From Bursaphelenchus xylophilus (lineage: Eukaryota; Nematoda; Chromadorea; Rhabditida; Aphelenchoididae), in NCBI GenBank assembly GCA_904066235.2, contig CAJFCV020000006.1, positions 9,114,001 to 9,178,000 of the forward strand: a stretch of DNA of 64,000 nucleotides, read 5' to 3'. The notes beneath the pieces are model-generated. The model searched no databases. It was not told the origin of the DNA and saw only the letters and a program-made list of their open reading frames with translations. A program made the translations under genes and the position numbers. Position 1 is the first letter of the stretch; every line of letters begins with the position of its first letter. Shown piece by piece: positions 23,401 to 36,218 of this stretch.

Positions 23401-24010
23401 TTAACCACAGTATTTTCAGTAATTTTAATATGATTTTCCAGTCGCTATGCCTTGTATTTTGTAATTGATGACTAATGAAAAATTTAGATTTTTTTTGCGA
23501 TTTTTGTGATTTTTTTATTATAATTTATTTTGTTGTATAACATATACGGTCTAAAGGTTCATATGGTACTATTTTTTGCTCATTTTGGCAGTGATTTTTC
23601 GGTATATTGTACAACATGACCAATGAAAACTTTTGGTTCTTGTGCAATTATTTGACGATTTTTCATTGTTTTTCTTATTCTAAGATAATGTCTTGGACGT
23701 AAGGGTTCTAATGGTATCATTTTCCATAGTGTTTGCTTCTATTTTGAACTTTATCCACCTTATTTTACATTACCTTACCCTTGACCAAAATTGGAGGCGA
23801 TTTCTTTGTATTTGATTTATCTCGTGAATTCCCAAAAAAGTTTACATCTAAAAGAGTCAAAAAGTCGTATAATGGCCTCGAAATTAGCGCCGGCTGTCGC
23901 GCCCTCCGGCTCTGACACTCGGAATAAAAAAAAACGCACGGCTCACCTAACTTTGCTCTCCCATTTGCAGGTAAATTAGACCGAGGCGCGAAGAAGGAGG
24001 GGGCGAGAAG
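20470..24010. other. gene-poor AT-rich region, probably 5' flank of the transporter gene
   Basis: No frame here has both splice support and a recognisable product. A TTTGCAG acceptor at 23970 lies 40 bases before the transporter ATG, so part of this stretch could be a 5' UTR intron or a trans-splice region. GC content rises from about 23870. Confidence 0.45.
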
Positions 24011-27000
24011 ATGGCGAGCCGAGGAGACGAAACGACGGTGGCGGTCGACCCCACCATCCCCACCCAGCAGCCGGGCATCGAGCTGCGCCGCTTGGAGGAC
24101 GACGACGAAGACGAAGAAAAATTGAAATTCCAAAACAATATCAAGGACGAGGAGGACAGCAGCGGATCCAACAGTCCGGCAACTTCACGCCGAACCCCCG
24201 AACAACGCCCTTTCTTCAAGGTAGGCAACAATTTTTGCAGTGTTGACATTTATTTTATATATGGTTGGATAAAGTAGAATATAGGTGGGTAAACAATGAT
24301 AGTGATGATTGACGGATTAATCAGAGGATTTGTTAGGTGATTAGGGGATTTGGGACGAGTATCAGAGAGTTTACTCGTATTTTTGTCCGGATTATGGCCA
24401 CTGGAGTGAAAATATCACCTTGTGTAAGGTAAATTTTGTGGTTTTTATGGTGAAATTTAGTGTGGAGTAGTTATTTGAGTTGTTGATTGATGATAGGGTT
24501 AGCGATTAAAATCAGAGAATTTAAGTAGCCTTAAAATCGGTATAGACATTATTTTCACATTTTTTTAAAAGAAAAAAATTGTTTTTGCGCGGTGCACCGC
24601 GGTGTACAGGGATGAAAAATGGATCGCACAGGGCGATTTTTGATGATCAAAAATTTGATTGCGCTTTGCGAATATTCGAAAACTAGCCTTTTTTTGAAAT
24701 ATCTGATATTACTTTAGACATGAGCTGTTTTGAGGTACATTAGGTAGCCAAATCACCTCAAAACCAGATAATTTAGACAGTACTTTCCTCCTTTTTTCTC
24801 CTGTTATCATTTAGAGAGACTTGATTTTGCATTTTTAAATAAAAAATTCAAAAAATTTCTAACCAAATTCAAATCGTTAAACCCTTCAAAAACAAATTTT
24901 TAGACCGTTTCGGTTCTCTGAATTTCCCATCCGCCTCTCTTGACGTTCGAAACGCCCGATTTCGGATCAGCGTAGTATAAAATAACAATAGAGAAAAAAC
25001 TTTATGGGAAAAAAGAAAAATGGGGATTACGCAGCGAAAACAGAAGCACAGTCATCCAAAAAAAAAGAACAGTCGACCTTTCTGGGATCCTCAATTCGCG
25101 GAGACTTGATTGGAAGTCTACGTCGGGAACTCTGATTGGACTATGCATGACGTTTTCTATAATTTTTGGACCTAAATTAATACTTTAGTATCTAAAGTAA
25201 TATATTTTTGAGCTAAAGTCATATTTTAAAGCCTATTTCGAAGGCTTTTCGGCTATTTTCTACTATTTTTGACTATACAATTTCATTTTTTACAAATTTG
25301 AAAAATGAAATTTGAAAAAATCAAGGAGTACCTGCTTTTATGGAAACATTTATTGAGCACCACAATCCCCAGTCTTGCCTCCACCCTGGACAAAAAATCT
25401 ATGGAGAATTTTGTCGAAATCATAGACCAGTCTCGTCTAGAGTTTAGGAATTTCATCGACTGTTTGAAAAGTTTTGTAAGTAAAATTTCGTAAGTAAAAG
25501 GTGTCAACAAAGTTATTTTGCGAACTTTTAAGTGGGCTAATTATAGTTTTTGGGGTATAAAATGTAAGTGAATTTCATTTTTCGTAGTTTTGACCAGCGT
25601 TTTGAGTAGTAAAGACGAATTTTTTCAGAAATCTGTCGATAAAACGGTGGAGTCCCCTTTTGTTTCAAAGTAAGTTTAATTTTTATATTTTTTATATTGA
25701 AAATTTCTTAAAAGGTGTGTAAACTACTATCTAAATTTTCAAAAATTCATTTCCCATTAACTGAAAGTCATTATAAACCTCTTTTCCCATCGTTTTCTGC
25801 AAAATAAGCCGATTTTCCTCATGAATAATATAAATTTTGTCATAAAATTTGGAAAAAATCCAATTTTTTTGGAAGAGATTCCGAGTGTATGTCGCTGAAA
25901 GGAGTGCCAGGGGTTTTACCTGCCCTTTGTTCGAGTACTTACCCGATTTCAAAACTGATGACACGCTGATTCAGCGCTTTACAAACAACCCACCTTAATA
26001 AGACGATTCCGGGTTTAAACTTTTTTTTGATTGTTTTCCCAAAACAAATTGTTTAAACTGTTCTTCATTTGGTGTTTTTACAATCAATGGATGACTTCAT
26101 TACTCTAAATTCGCAAAGAAAATATAGGTATTACCTCATATTTATTATTTTTTTTATTTTCGAAAAAAAATTTTATTTAAAAATTTGAATAATCAAATTT
26201 CAGTGATCTCTCGAACCGATGGGGTGCCTTGGTGTGTCTGGCCGCTCTCAACTTTGCCTGCACTCTCTCATGGGCCTCCGTTGGAGCCGGCGCCCAATAT
26301 TTTAACGAGTTTTATGGATTCAATGTACGTTTGTATCGGAAATACTTTAGATTTTGTTTTTTTTTACTCTGGTAATATAAATTATGCCCGTTTTCAGACA
26401 GCAGCCAGCTGGTTGTCGATGGTCTACACATTGCTCATGATTCCAGCCGCGATTGTTACAGTAGCTTTAGATTTGTTTTTCGGCGTCAGATGCACTTGTA
26501 TTGGACTGTCGGTTTTGGTGGCGGTATCATTGTTCTTCAGAGCTCCGTTGTAAGTTTGTTTTTTGGAATATGCAGATATTTTCGAAAATTTTAAATTCCC
26601 ATTTTTTATAAATATCTAAAAAAAATTTTTTTAATCTGTTATAGATGGCTAGTAATACAGTAGTTTAAAAAAATAAAAAACATTTTTTTATTTTTTTTTA
26701 TTCTTCAGATTTTGCGCGGAAAATTCAAATTTCAAGTCAAAAAATTTTAATATCCGAATTTTTATTTTGGAGGCCTGATATGCAAATTTACATATATTTT
26801 TGCAAAATTTTGGCCTTTCATGCATACTTTTTGTTCCTGTAAACATAATTATTTGAAAATTTGCGAATTTAAATATTCAAATTTTCAGCGAGTTCCTGCC
26901 CTTCTCACCGAAAGCTCACTTCATCCTCCAAATCATTTCCCATTCCCTAACAGCCATCGTCTACCCCGGAGCGACCATTCTTCCCCTCAAATTCGTCCTA

Positions 27001-28443
27001 CGATGGTTCCCTCAAGACCACAAAATCTTCGCCGCTGGCGCCACTTTCCTCGCCAATTTGAGTGCAATTCTGGTCGCCGGATTATTGGCCGGTGGTTATG
27101 ATAATTGGAACTTGTTGGGAGAAACTGGAGTACCCTATTACAACTTGTTTACTGGCCTTCTCAATTTCATCATTGGATTCTTCTCGGTGATTGTGTTGAC
27201 AAAAGTTTTGGACAAGGGAGCACATCCAGAAGAGCCATGTCTTGTTGATGGTAATGAGAATTTATTTTTTGGGAAATTTGTTGAAGGCAAGAGGTCCCAT
27301 TTTGATGAAGTTTGGCATAAAAAAATATTCGAATTTTTGGAGACGAATGAAAAAAAAAGTTTTTTTTGTTAATTTTTGCATCTTCAGACCTCAAGAAATT
27401 CGCCAACAAACGAGCCCTTGGAGTGGCGCTTGCAATTGCATCGAATCTTGCCGTTTTCAACCTGATCCTCACCATGTTACACCCCATTTTGTGTTCATCA
27501 TTACACGAACGAGACTTCTCCAGCATGGCATTGGCGACGTTTGTAATCGGAGGTCTCAGTGGAATATTATTTGCTGGATTGATTGTGGATTTCACGAAGA
27601 AACAGGACGAATGCTTTAGAGTGAGTTTTTGGGTGTCAAGTGTAATATAAAAATATAAAAAATGATCGGATGGTGGCTCTAAAAGGCTTCTAATTGAAAA
27701 TAAATGAGACTACTGGAAGATTGACCTCTAATTATTGCAATTTCAGCTCGGCAGCGGTCTCTGTGTCCTCATGCAGCTCCTTTTTTTCCAACTTATTCTC
27801 CATGACAAACAAAACAAACTGATTTTTGTTGTCATCGCGTTTGTCGGCGAATTTCTCCTTGGCTTGGTTCCGCTGGGACTCTCAGTCCTCTCCAAGCGAC
27901 TGAATGGCTCAGCCGAAACTCTTCCAGTCGCCATTACAGTAATCGCCGGACAACTTTTGAGTGTTTTGTATCTGATGGGAATGCAAAAAGTCTCCAAAGA
28001 ACTGTCTCCGGGAAAAGGGAATGCCGTGAATGCGTCGAAAATTTGCGAGTCATATGCCCCTGGGTTCTCTGTCAACGCGAAGGATTGGACTTTGTCCGTT
28101 ATGGTAGGAAATTTGAGATTTTTTTTGGAATTTTGATGACTTTTTCGAGAAAATTTCAATTAATTTTTCAGGTGGTTTCGGTGATCTCCACGGTAATTTT
28201 GATTCTACTCTACGTATTGGACCGAAAGACCAAGAAAAAGAGTACTCCCGAGGAATTGCAAGCACAATCAGCAGCCACTCAGACTAACGGTAAGGAAGTT
28301 GTGTCTAAAGTAATATAAATTTGATGATTTTTTGATCAACAGCAGGGTTTTATTTTTTCTACTTACGTTTTAATGTAATTATATTTCCAGCTGACGAAGT
28401 TGAGACCCCATTGGACACGGTGATACGCACCGGCAAGGTCTGA
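24011..28443 (+). CDS. SLC49 (FLVCR/DIRC2-type) major facilitator transporter
   Basis: Exons: 24011-24220, 25629-25669, 26204-26324, 26398-26549, 26889-27250, 27388-27620, 27747-28103, 28172-28289, 28391-28443; 1647 nt, 548 residues, all phases agree. An acidic, Ser-rich cytoplasmic N-terminus (about 1-85) is followed by RWGALVCLAALNF and about twelve hydrophobic segments, with a central charged loop (HPEEPC to KKFANKR) and the IAGQ word late in the chain. The opening R-W block and FYGFN match the SLC49 branch of the MFS, whose members move heme, choline or pyridoxine; the substrate cannot be told from sequence. Intron 1 is 1.4 kb. A 62-codon frame inside it (25305-25493) is not phase-compatible with the model. 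An alternative last exon may exist at 29360-29565. Confidence 0.87.
27636..27650 (+). repeat. copy of dispersed motif TCAAGTGTAATATAA
   Basis: Exact copy inside a transporter intron, just after the 5' splice site at 27621. See the finding on the motif family. Confidence 0.7.
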
Positions 28444-29625
28444 CGACCCTATTTTAGATATTTATTCCCATTTTTTTGAACACTCTTATTTATCCGCCCA
28501 TCTAAACTCATTTCAAGTCTAGTCAACCCGTCCTCCTGTCCATTCTGTCACTTTTGATTTCACTGTGATTGTATTTATTTCTCAATTCTCCAAAAATTCA
28601 CTTTTTTTGCAAAATGTGGTCTCCGAAAATCGATATGAAAATATAAGATATTATATATACTGATTATCCCTATGAATAAACCTAACTGACTATTTGGACT
28701 GACTTTTTGAGACTGGAGGGGTTTAGGATTTCAAAAATTTGAATTTCCGCCATTTTTGGCATTGTGTTTTAGAGGTTATAAATGTCATTTGAGGTGGGTA
28801 AGATATCAAATAGCCGGTAAATGGCAGCCTACACTACTTGTTTAGGTCATAAATTGGTATTTTTCGTTGATTTAGGGACGTCGGTGTCAAATATATTATC
28901 CATGACATCTGTCGAAAAAAATGATGCCTAGTATAATATAGGCACGGCCCATGATAAGTTCAAATAAAAGATAATAATTTGTGAGGTATAAAAAAACAAA
29001 AATTGGATAAAGAAAGTTTACAAAACACAAAAAATTGGACATCAGGTTGCCTAAAGTAATGTCGACCTAAAACAACACAAATCTCTCCTCTCCCAGCTGG
29101 TTCGGTTAATATATCATCAGAGAGATCAGATAAGCTCTAAAAAAATATATTTTGTCCATCGCCATCAATACGCACAATCTTATGTAATCAAAAAAAATTT
29201 CGCCGCACAGTGCGATTGACAGAAAAATAGATCTCCGCACTGTGCACTCGACTTTCGCGCGAATCGATTGCACAGTGCAGAATTTTTCAAACTTTGTGCT
29301 TGAGATTCAAAGAATAGGCAATTGTTTCTCGACTACAGATACTATACTATTGTGTTCAGGTGGTATTGCAGACCAAACGGAGGCCTCTCCCAAAAGACTT
29401 GAACCAATTCCACCTGTCGCCGTGGAGGTCAAAAACTCCGTCAAAGAACGAATTCAAGACTTTGAAATCCCAGTAGTTTCGTCTAGTATTTGGTCTCACA
29501 GACATTTCTCTACAATTTTTTTGTATTCAACTTGGCCTGACGTTGTTCTAAACACAAAATTTTGAAATTTTTTTCGGCTATAATTCATATCATTACATTT
29601 TTATTTTTTCTTGGAGTTGATTTTA
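28444..29625. other. intergenic region with a possible alternative terminal exon
   Basis: It holds the 3' UTR of the transporter, copies of the dispersed motifs near 28.9 kb, two CACAGTGC/CACTGTGC words at 29215-29280 related to the intron minisatellite downstream, and an open exon-like block at 29360-29565 after a TGTTCAG acceptor. That block is in the phase of the penultimate transporter exon. Confidence 0.4.
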
Positions 29626-32600
29626 ATGGGTTGCGGAGCGTCCCAACACTCCCAGCTCCTCCCTCACCCCAAAGTTGCCACCAAATATGGTGAAATTGAG
29701 GGGAAACGGTATCTTCTTCGAGACCGACGAGTGGTAAACGTCTTTCTGGGGATTCCTTTTGCCGCGCCGCCCATTGGAGATCGTCGATTTCGACGGCCAG
29801 AATCGCCTCAGCCCTGGAATGAGACTTTGCAATGCAAACTCTACAAGAAACGCCCGATGCAACCCAATTTTATTTGGGATTTGAGACGTACTGGGAAGGG
29901 AGTGAGCGAAGATTGTCTCTATTTGAATATAATGGCACCGGCTTGGGAAAATAAAGAGTTCAAAAATGGGTATCCAGTGTTTTTGTACGTTCATGGAGGC
30001 GGGTATGTGCTCGATTCCGCAGCTGGCTACAGATATCAGGACTTGTCAAAGTAAGGACCATCGCACTGTGCAAAATTTTATTTTTTTCGCACTGTGCAGT
30101 CATCTGAAAACTTGACTGCACTGTGCGATTTTTTGAACTGCACCGTGCAATCAACTTTTGTCGCTGATTTGCACTGTGCAATTTTTTGAAACTGCACCGT
30201 GCAATCAATCTTTGTCGCTGATTTGCACTGTGCAATTTTTGCCATCTCATTGTGCAAAGCTTCGAAACTCATCTGCACCGTGCAGTCAACTTTTGTCGCT
30301 GACTTTTCATTGTGCAATTTTCCCCACCGCACTGTGCAAAGCTTCGAAACCCCTCAGCACCGTGCAATCAATTTTTGTCGCTGACTTTGCACTGCGCAAT
30401 TTTTTGAAACTGCATGGTGCACTCAACTCTTGTCGCTGACTTTGCACTGTGCAATCAAATTTTTTTACAGGCAACTTGTCTCCAAAGAAGTGATCGCCGT
30501 GACAATCGAATATCGCCTCGCCTACTTTGGGTTCTTCTGTCTCGATGATAAGCATTGCAAAGGCAACTTTGGAATGTGGGATCAGGCCAAGGCCATCAAA
30601 TTCGTCAAGGATAACATCGCAAAATTTGGTGGAGATCCCGAAAAGATCACCTTGTGCGGGCAAAGTGCTGGCGGAACTTCTACCGATCTTTTGAGCTTGT
30701 CTCCAATCACTCGAGGTAGAAATTTGTATTCAGGTTTTTTTGATGTTCAGGTCTCTTTCAACAAAAAATTTGTATGGCCGGATCGGCGGAGAATCAATGG
30801 GCGATGAGCGAGAAAGAATGGGTAATCAAATTCTGTCGAGAAAAAGCGTTAGCAGAGGGATTCGAACGGACGTCGGATTGTAAGCCCAAACATCATTTAA
30901 CTCTATATTATACTAGACAAAACCATATCTAAAACTTTTATTTTTAGCCGAAGAATGGACGGAAAAGGAGAACCAAGAATGTATGGAATTCCTGCGGAAA
31001 CTTCCAGCCGGCCGACTCAACTATCCAGTGCACAGTAAGTTGTTTTAGCTCATTAAAACTATAAAAACCTCAAAAATTGCAAAAAACGTCAAACTTTTTT
31101 GAATTTTATTATCAAAACAATAAGATAATAGCACTTAAGATGATTAATTTTTCATGAAACATCTGGTTAGGGTCTAATCATTCAACAACACAAAAATTAT
31201 GGCGAAAAGTCCGAAAAATGTCAAGGAGAATATCAATTTACCGTCTGTAATGCTTTACGCGGGCTCTCGGAGCCGCCTCTTCTACGTAGCGGATCTGAGT
31301 GCGGCCGTTTGAAGCTCTCTGGCTTCTTTGACCATCTCCTGAATAGGATACACGTTGATGGATTCGAGATGGAGCTTGTTCATAAGAAACTGGCCGGGAG
31401 GTTCGGACCTCCGAACTGAAGTTTCGGTTCACAAACACTCTGCTGGTCGAAGGTTGAGTGGTCCTAAGGAAGAAAATAAAAATGGGTGTGAAATAACTTA
31501 CGCGAATCTTTGCCTTCTCTCCTCTCGCAGAATTTCATCACTCCGAAGCCTTGACACAACTTGGGGAGAGGCTTGAGATCGCTTCTGAATTACCCGGCTT
31601 TGATTTCTGATTGGAATGTCATCAGCCACCGTCAGGGCATGGCCTTGTTTGACTATTCTGGTTCGGGGTTGAGAACTTGATGTGGCTAAAACAATATAGT
31701 CAGAAAAGTGACAAGAAGGTGCTAGATACATTCCCATCAATCGTAAGCAGCAAGAGATACCATTCAAATATTAGAAAAAGTACATTACTTCCACAGTATA
31801 CTGCTTTATACCTAAAAATGACAAGAAAAGAACATTGCACTCACCTTGGCTGGAAGAAGAGACGTTATTCGAAGAAACTTGGCGAAAGACAGATGGGTTT
31901 CCATTAGTATCCCGAATATAATGAAGGATAGCCAACTATAAACATTACTTTACATAAAACAACACCTTCTTTTGCTTACCTGGTCTCCAAGAGCAGTTAC
32001 ACCAAGACTTCTGAGCTCTTCCTTCCCCAGATCCTTCAACATGTACGGCTGGATTCTCTCGAGTGTGAACTTGGCGGCGTATTGCCTCTGCACCTTGGTA
32101 GGCAGATCACAGGCGGCAAAAAATCTCTCCCAAACTTCTAAACTCAAAATAAACTATAAAATAATGGGAAATTTACCGCGCGGACTGGCCATTTGATGTG
32201 GAATATTGAGATGATCAAGTGAAGAGTTTGAAATGCGCAGTTTATGTTGTTCAGAGTGAGGACCCGAGGAGAAAGAAATATGCGAAAAACGAAAGCGAAA
32301 ACAATTTCCAGGAAAAGCCGCAGTTCGCGCCCAGATGTTGTACAACTTGGGGACATTTTATACGATTAGTTTAAATTTCGAATTTTACCGTATCTTCTTG
32401 GTTTTGTGATTGTAAATTGCACAATAGCCAATATTTTTGAGGTTTTCATGGTTTTAGATTTGATTTAATAATTAATTTTATGACAAATGAAGGTTTTTGT
32501 ATCTGTCTCTACTACAATATATTTTTAGAGGAGGGAGTGCGATTATTCCGCAACCAACGACTTTCTTTGACTCCAGTAATGGATGGGGAGTTCCTACCGA

Positions 32601-33523
32601 AGCCTCCGGGACCTCTTCGTCGAGAAGCTCCTCCAATGCCAACAATTATTGGCGTCACAAAGTACGAATCTCTAATTTTCCGTAAGAAAACCACCCTAAA
32701 TCATCGGTTTTTAGTGTTTCTCGCAAAACAACGGGTAAATCAGAAGACTCTCCGATACTGCGAAGAAACCTTCGAGTCAATGGCGAAAGCATTGAAAGGA
32801 AAAATGGATGACAGCGATATCATGACATTGCAAACATTCCGCGACATGTACGGGATAAATGATATGATGAAGAAGGACAAGAAAGCCCTGGGACTCGCGA
32901 TAGTGAAGATATCCAGCGATGTGGTGAATAATGCGGCGACACATAGCTATTGCATTAAAGCTGCGAGCAGTTCGGCCCCATGTTGGAGATATGTCCTGGA
33001 GCAATTCCAGCCCGCCCAGACCCGAATATTCAATCCATTCTTTCCATTCAACGGTAATATACTGTACTTTATGAAATTTTTCATCTTTTGAGACTTGTTT
33101 GACCTATCTAGGCCGCTCTAAAAATATTTACGTCACTTTTTTCAATTTGATCTCAAGTGTAATATAATAATTTGCTTTCCAGGTGCCACCCACTGCACGG
33201 ATCTCATCTATCTCTTCGATTTCAACTTTTTTCAAAACTTTTGGATCAAAACCCCTGCGGATCGCAAAATGCAACACATTTTTCCGACGTATTTTACGAA
33301 TTTTGTCAAATACGGAGATCCCAATATTTGCACCAGCGACAAAAGTAGTAATACTACAGATTTGGTGTATTGGGAGCCGATAACCGCCGAGAAACCAGAG
33401 CGACAAATGTTTTTGCGGGCCGAGCCTTTTATGGGGGACAATCCGGATCGCAAAAGATTGGATCGGCTCTGTGTAATGTGGAATTATTTCTGTGAAAATT
33501 TGGGCTACGCCATGAATAAATAG
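29626..33523 (+). CDS. carboxylesterase, type B, probably N-myristoylated
   Basis: An alpha/beta-hydrolase that cleaves carboxylic esters. Exons: 29626-30050, 30471-30715, 30751-30879, 30948-31034, 32529-32681, 32715-33053, 33183-33523; 1719 nt, 572 residues, phases agree. Visible are the type-B signature EDCLYLN (95-101), the oxyanion hole HGGGY (123-127), the nucleophile elbow GQSAGG (Ser about 207) and the catalytic His in GATHCTDL (about 463); the acid is probably the Glu of TKYES. There is no signal peptide. The protein starts MGCGAS, a myristoylation consensus with an adjacent Cys for palmitoylation, so it likely sits on the inner face of a membrane, as in other nematode intestinal-type esterases. 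Intron 1 holds a minisatellite and intron 4 a whole opposite-strand gene. Confidence 0.92.
30052..30470. repeat. GTGCA-rich minisatellite in carboxylesterase intron 1
   Basis: About seven degenerate copies of a unit near 54 bp fill the intron. Each has CACTGTGCA-type and CACCGTGCA-type words (near-palindromic TGCACNGTGCA) alternating with CAACTTTTGTCGCTGA. Single related words lie upstream at 29215-29280 and near 24590. Confidence 0.8.
31238..32192 (-). CDS. SAM-domain protein, C19orf47-like, nested in the carboxylesterase intron
   Basis: Exons (- order): 32177-32192, 31980-32137, 31845-31935, 31502-31685, 31238-31463; 675 nt, 224 residues, phases agree. A SAM domain fills residues about 6-75: VWERFFAACDLPTKVQRQYA, then ERIQPYMLKDL, then ELRSLGVTALGDQLAIL. 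This matches the C19orf47-type SAM domain pattern. The rest is Ser/Arg/Gln-rich and basic, ending HYRR, and is probably disordered. The first exon is only 16 nt. The whole gene lies within intron 31035-32528 of the esterase, on the opposite strand. The role of this family is not established. Confidence 0.8.
33153..33167 (+). repeat. copy of dispersed motif TCAAGTGTAATATAA
   Basis: Exact copy in the last carboxylesterase intron, 15 bases before the acceptor. Confidence 0.7.
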
Positions 33524-35494
33524 TACTATAGGCTTAGAAAATTCTTTTGAAACCCCAATCGCATAAAAGGAATATAATTTTAAGGAGTTTTTGTCTTGTT
33601 TTACACTAAATTTGTCATGTGTAATATAAAAAACGATGATTTTTGCAAATTTTTAAATTTTATTCACTTTCTAAGTCACCAGAAAATACTCCAGACAATT
33701 TCTACTAAATTCTAGCTTATTTGCATATATTTCTGATTAATTTCAAAGCCCTGTTCAACATTCTTCAAGTGTAATATCACTAATCCTTGGCCGACAGTTG
33801 ACGGCCCGATCCCACCCTCTCAGAGGCAAATGTTGTTTGTGGTTTTGACAAGGGATCAACAAAAGCAAGCCGAGATGACATGTTTTTTTGATCATGGACG
33901 AGGTTGAAGGGAAAAATATCAAATAATTGTGATACGAAATTTGAGAACTTTTTTGAGTTATTGACGGAAGTTGAGGGTGGGTGATAAAAATAAATTCTAG
34001 GCGTTTGATGAGAGGTGAATTAGTTATTCAAAAAATACTTGAGATGGAAGGATTTTTTGTTTTTTGGGCCAAAAATTGGCTTTTTTGTCAAAGGCAAGCC
34101 AAAAATTAGGTTCTTCAAAATAAATCGCTCGTATCTTGCATGTTTTTGCATAAACTTATTTAAAAATTTTGAAAATCCTTTGAATTTCTCTTAAGACCTG
34201 CCAATTTTCAGAAAAAATCGAGTGCTTACTTTTGGAGTACTGTAACTTTTTTTGTCATCATTTTCCACCTTTTTATTTTTTTGAATCCTATGATTTTAGC
34301 AAACGTATTTTACCCCTCTCCAATTCGATTTACTGCGCGAGATTAATTGAAGTTGTCCCTTCTTTCCTCCGCCCGCAGATGCCAACAAATGGTGGGGAGT
34401 AATCCCTCAAAAGAATCCCAAAATTTTATTTCCAAAAATTGAATTGGCCGAGAAAAGTTTTCCCTTTTTCCGAAGATTATGTCCGTTATAAAGGGGGGCG
34501 GATTACCGCCGACTCTTCGCAAGTGGTTTTTATGGCCAATTTAGGTCACAATCGGAGGGTCTTGCCTCAGGGCAATTATGGAATTTGGTGAGTTTGGCCA
34601 CAAATTTTTTCAAAAATTTTGGATTTCGTAGGAGTAAACGATTTTGAGGTAATTTGGGGCGAAATTTCAAGTGGATTCGACGAAAATCTTACTGTAATTT
34701 CGAATTTTTCTATTTTCATTACCCGAAACAGCCTTTCAGCTCGATTTGTAGCGACTTGATTGATCATTTTGGCCATTGTTTTTGATCTCCCGGCCATTAA
34801 ATCAAAACATTTTCATTAAACTTTTGACAATTTCAAATGATTTTTTGCCCAATCAATCTTTTTACATCTGTCGTTTGAAATTTCGCTTTTGATCCAATAT
34901 GAATACTTTTCAACGACAATTTACATATTTGTTTGTTTGGGAATATCCGGATATCAAATTATATTTGCATTTTTTTGGGAAGTACGGGTAAAGTGCAACT
35001 TGAAATTCTCCCTCCGGCATTTTTTTTGGAGAAGAGGGTGGATGGGAATATGAAAGGGATTGAATGGCCATTTAAAACTGGTTAGGGGACTTTTGAGTTT
35101 GTTTTTTAAATTTGTACTCGAATTATGAAAATGAGATTTTTAGATTTTTGGATTTTTTAATTTTGACATAACCCGCCAAAAATTTAGATTGTGATTTTCT
35201 AGGACATGTACAAGCTTCTTAGACGGCCAAAAATGTATTGTTTCCACTGCAAAGCTTTCCTTTTTTTGATTAACCTCTCAATATTAATGTAGCTGATTTT
35301 TATAAAAAAAAGTTAACAAAGGAACTCAAAAATATGTGTAAAAGAACACGTATTTTTAAAAAAATCCCGATTTCTACGAACTCTAAAATCACTCACAGAG
35401 AAAGATTTTTTTGAGCTCGTTTTACAATTTTATGAAAAGAAAAGTAGTGGAGTTTTTGTAGGAAAACGCTGTTTCAAAACATAAGTTTTTCTTT

Positions 35495-35775
35495 CGTATT
35501 TAAAAATCCCAAATTTTTGTGCCCCAAAATCTCGCGCACTTGTCCTCAAGACCTCCAGTCCCAATGGAACGGGTCCGAAATGGCGGTTGTTTATTTGAGC
35601 CCCTTCTTTTCCCCGATCGGCTTTGGTTTCAGCCGATTTGGTGAAATTTCTTGTCAAAGGAAGGCTCAGTAAATATGCAAATTCTCAAAGACTGTGAAAT
35701 CTTCTTCTTTGAGTATTCTTTTCCAATTTGGATCAAATTTAAATTCCTGCAAATCTTAGCGTATGCTTTGCTTCT
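35495..35775 (+). repeat. direct duplication, copy 1
   Basis: About 280 bp, from CGTATTTAAAAATCC through CCAAAATCTCGCGCACTTG and CCCCGATCGGCTTTGG to TTAGCGTATGC, is repeated in the same orientation at 40910-41195 with only scattered changes. A GCCGAGATATTC family copy follows copy 1 directly. Confidence 0.85.
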
Positions 35776-35830
35776 GCAGCCGAGATATTCAACAATCTTT
35801 GCAGATCAGAGACTATGGAAAATGAAGAGA
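35775..35830 (+). repeat. GCCGAGATATTC repeat family copy
   Basis: GCAGCCGAGATATTCAACAA, then TCTTTGCAG, then ACTATGGAAAATGAAGAG. Related copies at 38798-38857, 39582-39640 and 47401-47462. Confidence 0.65.
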
Positions 35831-36021
35831 CACGTTTCTCTGCCATATTTTTGCAAGTTTTTTTACGCGGGAAAAGCGCAACTTATTGCACAAAATGTTT
35901 GAACACGTATTTTAAAACACGTTATATCATATTTTCACCTAATAAATCGATTTTAAAAACATGATGATTTCAAAAAATTTTCGAAAAAACTTTTTTCATC
36001 GTTTATTCCAGTTAATTGCAG

Positions 36022-36218
36022 GGTACCCAAAAATGCAAAAATCCGTGTCATTGGATGTCGCATTATGCGAGGAGGCGTTAATTACAGGGTACGGCGAAAA
36101 TTCGCGTAAAATTGTGATGAGTTATATGGGGCACGTCATTGTAGGGAGATTTTACGGGGAAACGGAAGGGTTTTCGAGTTGTCTGGACGGCGATGACTCG
36201 ACTTTTGTATTGTATACG
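36022..36218 (+). other. candidate isolated exon
   Basis: An open block of 65 codons bounded by a TTGCAG acceptor and a GTGAGC donor, with a much higher GC content than its surroundings (for example GHVIVGRFYGETEGF). I found no partner exon, so it may be a relic or a chance frame. Confidence 0.25.

Noticed and set aside
25305..25493. 62-codon frame inside transporter intron 1
   Set aside because: No acceptor before it, and exons 1 and 2 of the transporter already join in phase without it.
35430..35657. 75-codon - strand frame
   Set aside because: It lies over the duplicated segment; the frame is not kept as a gene in the second copy.
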